A stretch of DNA of 64,000 bases, taken from assembly GCA_030562195.1 (NCBI GenBank), contig CM060199.1, positions 25,192,338 through 25,256,337 on the forward strand, given 5' to 3'. The notes below the pieces were generated by a model that worked only from the letters and a program-made list of their open reading frames with translations, searched no databases and was not told the DNA's origin. This DNA is from Nipponacmea schrenckii (lineage: Eukaryota > Mollusca > Gastropoda > Lottiidae). The first letter of the stretch is position 1; each line of letters opens with the position of its first letter. The translations under genes and the position numbers were made by a program. Below are positions 19,441 through 30,369 of the stretch, piece after piece.

Positions 19441-20653
19441 CAATAATCATAATAATTTGTATGATACAGATTTAACATATGTTTTTCACTAGGTCAAGAC
19501 ATTTCAATAAGTAAGTCATGAATATCAACTAGCTAGATAACTATATTATTGCCAGTTATGTAATAATAATTTTTATAATACAGACTAACATATGTTTATT
19601 ACTAGGTCAAGACATTTCAATAAGTATGTCATGAATATCAACTAACTAGATAAGTATATAATTATAGCCAGTTTTGTAATAATAATTTTTATAATACAGA
19701 CTAACATATGTTTATTACTAGGTCAAGACTTTTCAATAAGTATGTCATGAATATCAACTAGCTAGATAACTATATAATTATAGCTAGTTATATTAATAAT
19801 AATTTGTATAATAGAGCCACACATATGCTTCTCACTAGGTCAAGACATTTCAATAAGTATGTCATGAATTTCAACTAGCTAGATAACTATATAGTTATAG
19901 CCAGTTTTGTAAATAATAATTTGTATAATACAGACTAACATATGTTTCTCACTATGTCAAGACATTTCAATAAGTATGTCATGAATGTCAACTAGCTAGA
20001 TAACTATATAAGCATACCCTGTTTGTGATAATAATTTGTATAATACAGCCACACATATGTTTTTCACTAGGTCAAGACATTTCAATAAGTATGTCATGAA
20101 TTTCAACTAACTAGTTAACTATATAATTATAGCTAGTTATGTTAATAATAATTTGTATAATACAGCCACACATATGTTTCTCACTAGGTCAAGACATTTC
20201 AATAAGTATGTAATGAATGTCAACTAACTAGATAACTATATAATTATAGCTAGTTTTGTTAATAATAATTTGTATAATACAGACTAACATATGTTTTTCA
20301 CTAGGTCAAGACATTTCAATAAGTATGTCATGAATATCAACTAGCTAGATAACTATATAAATATAGCCAGTTATGTTAATAATAATTTGTATAATACAGC
20401 AACACATGTTTTTCAGTAGTTCAAGACATTTCAATAAGTATGTCATGAATATCGACTAGCAAGATAACTATATAATTATAGCCAGTTTTGTTAATAATAA
20501 TTTGTATAATACAGCCACACATATGTTTTCACTAGGTCAAGACATTTCAATAAGTAAGTCATGAATATCAACTAACTAGATAAGTATATAATTATAGCTA
20601 GTTTTTTTAATGATAATTTGTATAATACAGCCACACATATGTTTTCACTAGGT
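19441..20653. repeat. Satellite block 6
   Basis: About eleven units run here. The last five (20157-20650) recur in the same order of variants at 22527-23024, showing that the duplication around the AGGT transposon includes this satellite. The block ends in aggt, the target duplication. Confidence 0.9.
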
Positions 20654-21200
20654 CGTCGGATGAGAACCAGACTGTTCTATCTCCACTTTTGGTCAAAATT
20701 GAGTTATGGTCAAAATTTATTTACGCGACCTATTTTCTATCTCCGTGCCAATTTTTAGAATGAAAAAAAAGTAAGAAGTGGTATTTTGATGTTGACAATT
20801 TTATTTTATGTCCTGTTTCTAAAATCAGTTTTAGTTCCTGACTGTTCTATGACCCTAGCCAATAATTTAAAATAATTTAGATCACGTGACATGGAGATAG
20901 AATAGTTTGATATTAAAAAAGGAATGATTTTAACATGGTTTTAAGTAAGTATATCAAAACTTCATTACAAATTGAGAAAAAAATAGGTATGAAATTGTCA
21001 AAAAATAACTTAGAAAATATCTACAATCTATTATTTATCCTTTTATTACAAAAGTAGTGAAGTTTTCCACAAAATTCAACCTTTTTCAAGTTCCCTATTA
21101 TGTTATATAACATTATAAAGGAGTTCCCTCAAAGGTAGTTAGACATAGAACATCAATTAATAATAAAATATTATCTTATTTCAGGACTGTCTACATTCAA

Positions 21201-22525
21201 AGATGTTAAAGTTCGATCTGAATAGAATAATATCTTTAGTTACTGAAGATGAAAAAGAAGAAAATGGTGCATTGGATGTTGTCGCTGTCCAACCAGTCAT
21301 TAAATTTGATTGCGACAATTTAAAAGACGAATCCAGATGTACAAGGGGAACAATGTGATCTAGGAATAGTAGAACTAGATGATATAACTGATTTGTCTCA
21401 AGAAGATATTAGACCAAGTACTACAGATGAACAGACTGTTGATGAATTAGATAGTGAGGTACAATCAAATGATGATAACCCTGTTAATGATCCAGACTAT
21501 TTGGTTCAAGATAGCGGAAAAGAGAGTGACAGTGCTCAAATAGATTTAACAATTTCTAGAAGTAGAAAACGCAAGAGAGATCCGGCATCATGGGTCAGAA
21601 ATATTAGAAAAAAGCTGAGACAAAATGGGGAGATGTATAAAAGTGTTGCTGGGAAGGATATTCCCAAACGTCGTATAAGAGAATCACATAAGGATTGTGC
21701 TGGAAGGTGCAGATTCAAATGTACACAAAAAATCAATCCTGTAGTACGACAAGATATACTAGAAGCCTTCTGACGTTTGAGTGACTCAGAAAAAAATCTC
21801 TTTTATTCCAAAACTGTTGAAGGGGTTGTAAAACAAAGGAAGAAAACACAGAACAAAGAAGACCGCAGAAAGTTTTCATATTTCTATCACCTTTATTTAG
21901 ATGATGATAGGATCAGAGTTTGTAAAGAATTTTATTTGAATACCTTAGATATATCTCAACGACGAATATCATATTATTTTGAAGAAAAGCATGTGACTAC
22001 AACAAGCACTCCAAACGACAAAGATAAGCGTGGAAGTGAAACAAAGGACAGAATTTTGTCAGAAAACAAAAAATTTGTCAAAGATCATATATCGTCATTT
22101 CCAACTATCGACTCACACTACTGTAGGGCTTCAAACTTTATCTATTTCTCAAATGTATCGACTTAACCTTGAGAAATGTGAGGCCTCGGGTAGAATACCA
22201 GTCAAGGAGTATCTGTATAGGGATATATTTAATCACGAGTTTAATCTGGACTTTCCTAAACCTAAAAAAGATAGATGTGACAAGTGCGAGGAATTTAAAG
22301 TTAAATCTAAACATTATTTTACTAACAGAAGAATTAGAAGTTTCACATTCTCAGCACTTTCAATCCAAAGTATTAACAAAGCAGGAGAGAGATAAAGATC
22401 GCAACAGTGATGACGTAGTTGTATGTTTTGACCTTGAAAATGTCATAACCTGCCCCAGGGCAAACGTATCTAGCTTCTTTTATAGAAGGAAATTATCCGT
22501 CTGTAATCTAACAGCTCACTGCTCA
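21201..22525 (+). pseudogene. Transposase 5' portion, broken by stops and frameshifts
   Basis: The frames run: MLKFDLNRII... (from 21203), an acidic/basic segment with a nuclear-signal-like KRKRDPASWVRNIRKKLR, a Cys cluster CAGRCRFKCTQK, then NLFYSKTVEGVV, RISYYFEEKHVTTTS, FPTIDSHYCRAS, LNLEKCEASGRIPVKEYLYR, CDKCEEFKVK, and finally VVVCFDLENVITCPRANVSS, where the first acidic catalytic residue is expected. Breaks lie at about 21357, 21773 and 22130-22170. It is a C2C-type cut-and-paste transposase of a family found in invertebrate genomes. The exact family is not certain. Confidence 0.65.
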
Positions 22526-22526
22526 G

Positions 22527-23026
22527 TTGATTCTACAGCCACACATATGTTTCTCACTAGGTCAAGACATTTCAATAAGTATGTCATGAATGTCAACTAA
22601 CTAGATAACTATATAATTATAGCTAGTTTTGATAATAATAATTTGTATAATACAGACTAACATATGTTTTTCACTAGGTCAAGACATTTCAATAAGTATG
22701 TCATGAATATCAACTAGCTAGATAACTATATAAATATAGCCAGTTAAGGTAATAATAATTTGTATAATACAGCAACACATGTTTTTCAGTAGTTCAAGAC
22801 ATTTCAATAAGTATGTCATGAATATCGACTAGCTAGATAACTATATAATTATAGCCAGTTTTGTTAATAATAATTTGTATAATACAGCCACACATATGTT
22901 TTCACTAGGTCAAGACATTTCAATAAGTATGTCATGAATATCGACTAGCTAGATAACTATATAATTATAGCTAGTTTTGTTAATGATAATTTGTATAATA
23001 CAGCCACACATATGTTTTCACTAGGT
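22527..23026. repeat. Satellite block 7 (duplicate of 20157-20653)
   Basis: Four to five units repeat the same variant order as 20157-20650, including the rare acagcaacacatg and cagtagttcaagac variants. The block again ends in aggt (23023-23026), immediately before a second transposon left end. Confidence 0.9.
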
Positions 23027-23361
23027 AGTCGGATGAGAACCAGACTGTTCTATCTCCACTTTTGGTCAAAATTGAGTTATGGTCAAAACTTATTTACGCG
23101 ACCTATTTTCTATCTCCCTGCCAATTTTTAGAATGAAAAAAAAATAAGAAGTGGTATTTTGATGTTGACAATTTTATTTTATGTCCTGTTTCTAAAATCA
23201 GTTTTAGTTCCAGACTGTTCTATGACCCTAGCCAATAATTTAGAATAATTTAGATCACGTGACATGGAGATAGAATAGTTTGATATTAAAAAAGGAATGA
23301 TTTTAACATGGTTTTAAGTAAGTATATCAAAACTTCATTACAAATTGAGAAAAAAATAGGT
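23027..23361 (+). repeat. Second copy of the transposon left end
   Basis: Bases gtcggatgagaaccagact to gagaaaaaaataggt repeat 20656-20985 with only a few substitutions. The copy then jumps directly to the transposase segment cataacctgccccagggc, which matches 22441 on, so about 1.45 kb of the element is missing from it. Confidence 0.9.
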
Positions 23362-24181
23362 CATAACCTGCCCCAGGGCAAACGTATCTAGCTTCTTTTA
23401 TAGAAGGAAATTATCCGTCTAATCTAACAGCTCACTGCTCAGTCGATTCTTGTCATATTTTGCAATATGGCATGAAGCTATTGCGGGTCGTGGTTCAAAC
23501 GAAATTGCTAGTGCTCTGATAGCAATATTGGAAAGAATAGTGCAAAAACATAATCCAAAAAAACTCATTCTTTGGTCGGACTCATGTTCTGGCCAAACCG
23601 AAATTCAACAGTAACCTTTGCCTTAAAAAATTTTATGAAAAATTATAAGTCTATTGAAGTAATAGAGCACAAATTCTGCGAGCCAGGTCATTCAAGTATA
23701 CAAGAGGTTGACAACATCCACAGCCGAATAGAAAGAAGCATGGACACTGTGGAAATATTTAGTCCTTTAACTGTAATGAAATGCTTAAAAGGTGCATGTA
23801 GGGGGGGGGGGGTATGAGTATCATTCAAATGAAGCCAGAAATGTTTAAGAAATATAAAGAGGCGTCCGAATGTTTTTCGTTTCGAGACATTCCATACAGT
23901 ATTATTGAAATTATTTGAGTATTAATATTTTTCAAGCATCTTACAAATGCTCATTCGATACTACACCAAATGACGCAGTCATTAGATCAAAAGGTACACG
24001 TTCAACACCAAAAAAATCTGAATTTCGCTGGCCTCATGTAAAAACAGTAAACAAGAAACCAAAATTATCAGATGACAAAATAGCAGATATCAAGTCCATG
24101 CTTAAGTTCATGACGCCAGTGGACAAAAAATTTATCTCTGGAATAGTAAGTCCAACACAATGTAAAAAAACGAAGACTTAA
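23362..24181 (+). pseudogene. Transposase 3' portion
   Basis: After repeating the NVITCPRANVSS region, the frames continue with HIAIWHEAIAGRGSNEIASAL-like residues (about 23460-23530), LILWSDSCSGQTE (about 23567-23605), FMKNYKSIEVIEHKFCEPG, and SSIQEVDNIHSRIERSM, then a basic C-terminus (23915-24181). The acidic residues in WSDSC and in the EVDN/IE blocks are plausible catalytic partners. Frameshifts at about 23600 and 23805 (a G10 run) break it. Confidence 0.65.
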
Positions 24182-24799
24182 ACAGACGACATTCACTTGA
24201 TATTTTAATCGCTGAAGTTGATTTTTGATCGTTTAGGATTTTATATTATTGTTAATTAAACATTCCATGATCCAATTGACATGAGATAAGTTAACTTATT
24301 CTTTTATGTGGTTCAAAATTTGTTTTTGTTTCATGTTAACATAGAAATTTGAAAACCATATCATTCGTAGACAGGGTTATCAGAACAGAGAAAATGAATT
24401 GGTTTTTAAAACTTTTTTTGTCTTCAGAAAGGGGACCCAAGTTTTATTTATTATAATGTTACATGTACTTTTTACATTGGATTAAAATGATACAACCACG
24501 CCATGTTCTTTCTTTTCATCTATTCAGCTGGTTAAGTAAATTTTATTCGGAATCAAGTCAAAATCTTAACCGAATACAGCCATCATCAACATCTCAGACT
24601 AATATAGTTTCATTATGCCTTAGTATATTCTAAGCCAAGAAAACCCAAATGGTGAATTATCAATTCAGAATCATAACAACAATATCCATACCAAATTTCA
24701 AACATATTCTGTTTAATTTTGAAAATTTATAAGCGATTGAAACTTCAAGCCTCTATTACTCAAAATCTTGAGTTAGAACAGTCTGGTTCTCAACCGACG

Positions 24800-25017
24800 A
24801 GGTGAAGACTTTTCAATAAGTATGTCATGCATATCGACTAGCTAGATAAATATATAAATATAGCCAGTTTTGTTAATAACAATTTGTATGATACAGCCAC
24901 ACATGTTTTCACTAGGTCAAGTTATTTCAATAAGTATGAATATCAACTAACTAGATAAGTATATAATTATAGCCAGTTTTGTTAATAATAATTTGTATAA
25001 TACAGCCACACATATGT
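24800..25017. repeat. Satellite block 8 (last block)
   Basis: Two units from aggtgaagacttttcaataag to cagccacacatatg lie here. The array ends where a LINE fragment begins. Confidence 0.85.
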
Positions 25018-25690
25018 GGACTCCTCGCTACATAATGTTATCTCCCTTATGTATGCAGATGACATTGCTAACATTGCTGAAACTGTGGCTTACCTCCAAC
25101 AGCCTAAAAACTGTATATAAGACTTTCGCTGCAAATACGGTATCAAAAACTAAGATTGTTGTTTTTAGAAGGGGTGGCATAGTTAAATGTAATGAAATGT
25201 TGCAAACTGTTTCATCATATAAATATCTTGGTATTACTTTCACTCCAAAGCTTTGTTGGTCATCGGCCACAAAAACTTTATCTGAGCAAGCTATGAAAGC
25301 ATCAAGGATGCTAAATCGTGTTGTAAAAATCTACAAATGTGGCTTCGAGAAATCATTCTTTTTATTTGACCAAATGGTTGGACCCATTCTATGTTACGGT
25401 TCAGAAATATGAGGGCATGTCAAAGTACAATCAATTGAAGCAGTACATACTAGATTTTGCAAATCATTATTGAAAGTGAACACACAAACAAGTGACCAGT
25501 GTGTTTATGGTGAGCTTGGAAGAAAGCCAATCAGTATAACCTACCAAACGAACGTAATTAAATATTGGCTGAGACTCTTAGAAATGCCCGATACGCGAAA
25601 TCTTAAAGCTTGCTACAAGATGTTATGTAAATTAGATGATGCAGGACGTACCACTTGGGCCTCCCATGTCAAGAACATGTTATATTCCAT
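25018..25690 (+). pseudogene. LINE reverse transcriptase C-terminal half
   Basis: The sequence starts at the catalytic region (MYADDIANIAE in one frame, 25050-25083), then SKTKIVVFRRGG, YKYLGITFTPK, a stop at 25410, FCKSLLKVNTQTSDQCVYGELGRKPISI, VIKYWLRLLEM and WASHVKNMLYS. The thumb/connection blocks resemble the reverse-strand LINE at 35687-38249, so the two are probably the same clade. It is 5'-truncated just before the YADD box and has stops. Confidence 0.8.
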
Positions 25691-26115
25691 TATGACGAAT
25701 AAAAAGAGAAGCAAGCGTCAAAGATCAGATACAAGCTGTGCCAATGACTCAAGCATTAACGAATTCCTTGATAATGTGATGAAAGATGAAAACTCGTTCA
25801 AATCATTCCTGGAACAAATGCCACTTGTCGGGATAAAATTATTTCAAAGCTCAATGTCGCGATACAACCGACTATTATCGAGCCACTTCTATCAAGAATA
25901 ACTGCTCTCGAAGACGAAGTCGACGAAATGCAGCAATATTCAAGAAGAACGTGTTTGAAATTTAGTGGATTACCGGAATCCAAAGGGGAAAATACCGACT
26001 TCCTCATACTTGATTTAGTTAACAAACATATCTTAAATGAAGATTCAAGATCACCATATCAGTAGATCTCATCGTGTAGGTAGAACCTTGGACAGAGGTC
26101 CGAGAGATATAATTG
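25691..26115 (+). pseudogene. LINE ORF1-like fragment (coiled coil plus RRM-like)
   Basis: Directly after the RT remnant, MTNKKRSKRQRSD starts a new module: NVMKDENSFKSFLEQM, then in a shifted frame ALEDEVDEMQQYSRRTCLKF, GLPESKGENTDFLILDLV and a final segment with SHRVGRTLDRGPRDIIGIKG. This is the coiled-coil and RRM-like arrangement of L1/Transposase_22-type ORF1 proteins, which bind element RNA. It is truncated and frameshifted near 25820-25860 and 26060. Confidence 0.65.
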
Positions 26116-26622
26116 GTATAAAAGGTTGACGGATAGACGGACCGACGGACGGACAGGGGAGACAAACTTGACCACCACCTTATCAATTCCAATTCACATA
26201 CCATGTTTAATTTGTAGCTTCTATTGCATCAACAATAAATTTTGACGTGGTGTAACAAGTCAAGGGCAATAACTCAAAAACCGTTCATCGAAAAATCTTC
26301 AAATTCGAACTTGACTGCCGTCTTATCAATTCCAAAGCTCACACCAATTTTCATCAAAATCCATTGCAAATTGTAGCTTCTATTGTGTCTACAACAAATA
26401 TTGAGGCAGGGGCAATAACCAAAAAACCGTTCATCGAAAAATCATCAAAATCGAACTTGACCACATTCTTTTCAATTCTAATACTCACACTTAGTTTTAT
26501 ACAAATCAATTGAAAATTGTAGCTGCTATTGTGTCTACAACAAATGTTGACGGACGGACCGACAGACCGACGGACAGGGGCGACGACAATATACGTCCAC
26601 ATATTCATGTGGGCGTATAAAA
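26116..26622. repeat. Interspersed repeat with GACGGACGG motif and tandem units
   Basis: Units of roughly 130-150 bp recur, with aaccgttcatcgaaaaatc, tcgaacttgacca, ttgtagcttctattg and tgtctacaacaaat. They are bracketed by gacggacggac-type tracts (26125-26150 and 26550-26580). The right edge reads tacgtccacatattcatgtgggcgtata. Related sequence occurs at 28470-28780, 42963-43310 and 55348-57394, so this is a dispersed non-coding family in this genome. Confidence 0.75.
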
Positions 26623-27529
26623 ATTACCTTCGAAAGTTCAAATACCACTCGACACGTGGTCCAACATGTCTTCTACCCAGAAATTGTCGCGTCATCAATT
26701 CCAGTGTATGCGAACCGTCAGAAAACGCCGTAATCGAGACCATACATTCTGGGGTCATTTTTTTTAACAGTTCGGAAAAAAATGTTCACAGCGCCCCTAG
26801 CGAGCATTTGCATTGCTAGTGCAGGTTGTAAACAAAGAGACAGCGAAGTAGGCTTCGTCGAAATTCACAATTTATTTACACGTTTTTAATAAGTAATTAT
26901 TTCGAACAGATAACCGGAGTACATACCTCCTCTTAGGATTTTATTTATCAAAGCTGAGCTGTACTGTCAGTGTCGCCTGCCTTGCTAGGTATAGTAAAGT
27001 AGTTTTAGCCGCTGGTGGCTTTGGCTTATTTTGTCTTGTTTTAACTCCTATATTGACTCACCTCAGTCTGTACATTGCGCGTTTTTGTAGGCGGCCAATA
27101 CGTACACCCTTTGAGAGCGTTTCCTGTAGACAAAAACGCTAGGAAAAATTGTGTCTGTCAGCCACTTACCACCGGGTGCATATTCAAGGACAAAAGTGGT
27201 TTTGTTTACTTCTAAAGCTGTGTTCACACACACGCTTTATAACGCTGGGGAACAGTTTTCAAAATTATAACGATATAGTTCTTCACACACAGGGCTTCTT
27301 ATAACACTTTCCCAAAGTTCGGTGCCCATCGCTAATTTTAACTTTTTGGCAACGTTCCAGCTAAATCTTTTAAGCTCCCAACTATAATAAAAAATGAGTA
27401 AACATTTAATAACGATACAATTGAATCGGTTTGTCTGACACATGCGCAAACAGTGTTTTTTTCTACTTCCCCTGACAATAAAATTGGTAGCTGTTTTGGG
27501 GCAAACAAAATTGGAAAATAACTGAAACT
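26623..27529. other. Unassigned stretch with no recognisable feature
   Basis: No protein family, RNA gene or repeat of this window could be recognised. Short frames on both strands lack conserved motifs. The gcgcccctagcgagc and GC-richer segments around 27100-27180 could be a promoter-like region for the Myb/SANT gene that follows, but nothing decisive is seen. Confidence 0.4.
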
Positions 27530-29450
27530 ATGAACAGGGGGCTACCCTGGGGCCCAAATGAGACAGTGGAGATCTGGCGGGATGAAGACATCGAGGGCCA
27601 GCTGGAAGGAGTGCGCCGAAATATGCCAGTGAATGAAAGAGTTATTGGAAGCACGAGGATATGAACGTACTGCTAAACAATGCCGGTCTAAGGTAAAGGC
27701 ATTGAAACATGAATTTCATAAGATAAAACACAATGAAGATGAATTAGGTCATGGTGCTCGGCCGATGCCTCGAGTCTTTGAAATACTGGATGAAATTCTG
27801 GGGACCAGACCCCTTGCCAACCCAGTTAAAATAATCATGTGTTGGGGGATAGGCCTAACAGTAAGTTTACTTTAAATGACAGTGGTAGCCAACTTGATGA
27901 GGATGAAGTCGAAGGGTCAGATGGGGATGATACAGCCTTTATTGAAGATGCAGATATTGATAGGCCTCATGCTAGTCTTGGTGACAACGATGAAAACAAC
28001 AATATCTCCTCTTCCTGGTACTGAAAATGGTGAGTTTTCCGCTTATACAACTGATATCTTATATCCTGTATCATCCAGTCCCACTTTGTCTATGCACGCT
28101 GTGATGAAAGACAGTCAGAGAATATCATTTTAACCTGTGGCTATATTTAGGATCGCTGTGTTCTTCGTGATTACTCGAACATATCACCTATAAGTATGAA
28201 TTATATAGGATATACAAATCCCAAGGATGATTTGGTGATTATCCAGGGGTGGGGGAAGGTCATTGCCCTACTACTATTTTAAATAGGGGCCTACTGTAGG
28301 CCTGTATACGCTGCATAAGTTCAGATTAAGTTAACAATGGTTAATATGTGTCCTATCTCTGTCACCCCTATTGATTATTTTCAGTCAATATCTCAACTCA
28401 TTCTCTACCCAATCAAAAGAAACGTGGAAAAGAGACAAATCGAACGACTGGTAAGTTCATGATTTTTTATGTCGTCGTATATTGCCGGCACCCTTGTCCG
28501 TCCGTCGGTCCGTCCACGATTGGCTTTTGTAGGATTATATTCATTAGATCATGGACAAGTTTGAATTTGGAGTCGATTCAACGAAAACAATTTCATCCAA
28601 AATACGTTAAAAATGGCGTGTGAACAGCATAAAGATTACAGTTTCGGTCGGATTTTGATAAAATTTTGTGTGTAGGATTATATATTTATAAGATTTTAGA
28701 CAAGTTCCAATTTGGATTTGATTCAACACATATTCGCAGAGTTTTAGCGATTTTAGATTTGACACATATCAATGAATGTCCTTGATATACTGAAATTTAT
28801 TAGGAAAGTGGGCGTATCTTGCTAGGCAACCACTAATTTAATACCGGTATGAAAACTGTCATTAATTGAAGGTTATTTTAAAATTTGATCCCGCTCTTTA
28901 CTTAGCAATTACGTTCAACAACTGAGAAAGCATTGGTCAGTATTCGATGAGATATAACGTTAAACACACCTCGGCAGTTTAAAAAATATTAGGCACCTTG
29001 TTGCTATTGTCACGGCGGAAAAATTTACTCTCATTGGACATCTGGCAAATAGGCCTATCTATTTCTACCTTGTTTCTAATACATGGAACTAAACAGGCAC
29101 GATGACCAACTTTCCATGTCATTTCAAGCTTGAAGAGCTGGAAGTTGTGGGTAGGATTTCCTTTGCTCTTATACACAATAAAACTTATTGTTTCCTTTTA
29201 GATGCAAAAAACGACAAAAACCCACAAGCGTAAAGCCAATGAGACTAATAAATTGACCGACCTTTTGGAGACATTTATGGCCTAGCAAGTGGAAGCCAGA
29301 GAGCAGATGGTACGGCATGATGCACAACAAAGACTCGCCATGATGGAAGCCGAGAGGGAAGCTCGTCGTGAAGGGAATGAACAGCAGCTCCAGATGATGA
29401 AAATGATGATGGGTTTCTTTGCTAAGCCTGCTGCTGCTAATCCAGGTAGG
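27530..29450 (+). pseudogene. Myb/SANT-like (trihelix) DNA-binding gene, several exons, frame errors
   Basis: Exon 1 (about 27530-27860) encodes WGPNETVEIWRDEDI..., RNMPVNERV and, after a frameshift near 27625, RTAKQCRSKVKALKHEFHK and ARPMPRVFEILDEILGTRP. This is the Myb_DNA-bind_4 pattern seen in Harbinger partner proteins and in domesticated relatives. A small exon lies at about 28384-28451 between ttttcag and gtaagt. A third (about 29202-29445) encodes a charged helix (VEAREQMVRHDAQQRLAMME) ending at g|gtaggt, with one TAG at 29283. An acidic segment (27880-28020) links them. It may be a decayed transposon gene or a host paralogue with sequencing errors. Confidence 0.6.
28470..28780. repeat. 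Interspersed repeat, GTCCGTCCGTCGG family, intronic
   Basis: The tract gtcgtcgtatattgccggca, then ccgtccgtcggtccgtcc, is followed by two diverged units of about 145 bp (taggattatat...agattttagacaagtt..gatttgattcaaca). It belongs to the same kind of family as 26116-26622 and 55348-57394. It lies between exons of the Myb/SANT gene. Confidence 0.65.
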
Positions 29451-29542
29451 TATTGTTTAAATATATAACGTGTTAACATTAATGGACTTTAGTGTGGATA
29501 TGTTCTTCTGCACAGTAAGTTCATAATAAGAACATAAACCTG

Positions 29543-30093
29543 GTGCAGACCAGTAAGGACATCCTGGTTTCAAGCTATTTCAAGAATACTGGGCCTGGTT
29601 CAGTTATTTGGTCACCTTTTCAATATAGGAATCAGGCCTATAATGCAATTAACCCACAATTCCCAATATATGTCCGAGATGATATAAACCAGAAGTTGGT
29701 ATTAATTCAATTAAGCGAAAACGAAAGAAAAGAAATCATATTCTATGAAAAGAATATGGTGGAACAAGAGAAATGGGTCTGGTTGACTGTAAATCACCAG
29801 AAGAATTCGAACAGAAATACATTGACATCGAAAGCAAGTGGCCATCGGACTTCCAAAAGTGGATGACAACGAACTGTGGACGTGTAAGATGTTTGAAAGA
29901 AACGCTTAAGCAGTGTATGCTTAGAAACGTCCGAACTGCAGCTGGATTAGGTGACCCTCCAAGTAAGTGGTCAAATCAAAGGACAGAATCGTTAAACAAT
30001 GTCATAAAAGAGGCAAACAAGTGCCAAACAACCGACCAAGTATGTATCCACGAAATTATCGAGAAAAGGGTCATTGTAATGTATTTGCCTTAG
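29543..30093 (+). pseudogene. Transposase-like fragment (MULE-type C-terminal region?)
   Basis: Two overlapping frames join across a one-base shift at about 29775. The second, MGLVDCKSPEEFEQKYIDIE, continues with WMTTNCGRVRCLKETLKQCM, AAGLGDPPSKWSNQRTESLN and NVIKEANKCQTTDQVCIHEI. The block x-P-x-x-W/Y-x-N-x-R-x-E-S-x-N-x-x-x-K is common downstream of the DDE core in MULE-like transposases. I recognise the block but not the full family, and the catalytic core is absent. Confidence 0.4.
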
Positions 30094-30288
30094 CACTGTG
30101 GCTAGAGCCGCATATATTTAGTAGGAGATTGCTCTCCATACAAGATACTAGCTTGTCACGTGACTCGCATTCCTTGATGACGTATTTTTCTATGTATGAT
30201 GTTAGCCGCCATTAAAATATACCAATAAATAGATTAACTGTTTGAGTGACGTTATTACACAATGTCCACAACTATTAAACGTGACATT
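30094..30288 (+). repeat. Probable 5' LTR remnant and primer-binding region of a Gypsy element
   Basis: Sequence before the gag start ends ...aaacgtgaca followed by ttggcgacgag (about 30286-30297), a junction typical of Ty3/Gypsy elements where the LTR ends in CA and a primer-binding-like TGGCGACGAG follows. The left border and a matching 3' LTR were not identified, so this is tentative. Confidence 0.4.
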
Positions 30289-30369
30289 GGCGACGAGTGA
30301 TACATAAAAGGTTTGAGAACGTTTTAAAAACATTTTGACGTACGATACTCAACTTTTTCATGCAAAAGA

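Larger units (their letters stand above)
20654..24799 (+). mobile_element. DNA transposon with AGGT 4-bp duplication (Sola-like?), internally rearranged
   Basis: The left terminus cgtcggatgagaaccagact and the right terminus (complement of cgtcggttgagaaccagact) form a TIR of about 25 bp, flanked by aggt (20650-20653 and 24800-24803). Four-base duplications fit the Sola group, but the superfamily is inferred. The interior is two overlapping partial copies: 20654-22525 (5' half) and 23027-24799 (5' end with a deleted middle, then the 3' half), separated by duplicated satellite. The 3' non-coding part (24182-24799) shows nothing else. Confidence 0.7.

Noticed and set aside
26623..27240. A possible host gene promoter and first exon
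   Set aside because: Short GC-richer patches only. No start codon with donor or conserved peptide could be supported.
28979..29176. Minus-strand 65-residue frame in an intron
   Set aside because: No motif, and it sits between exons of the Myb/SANT gene on the opposite strand.
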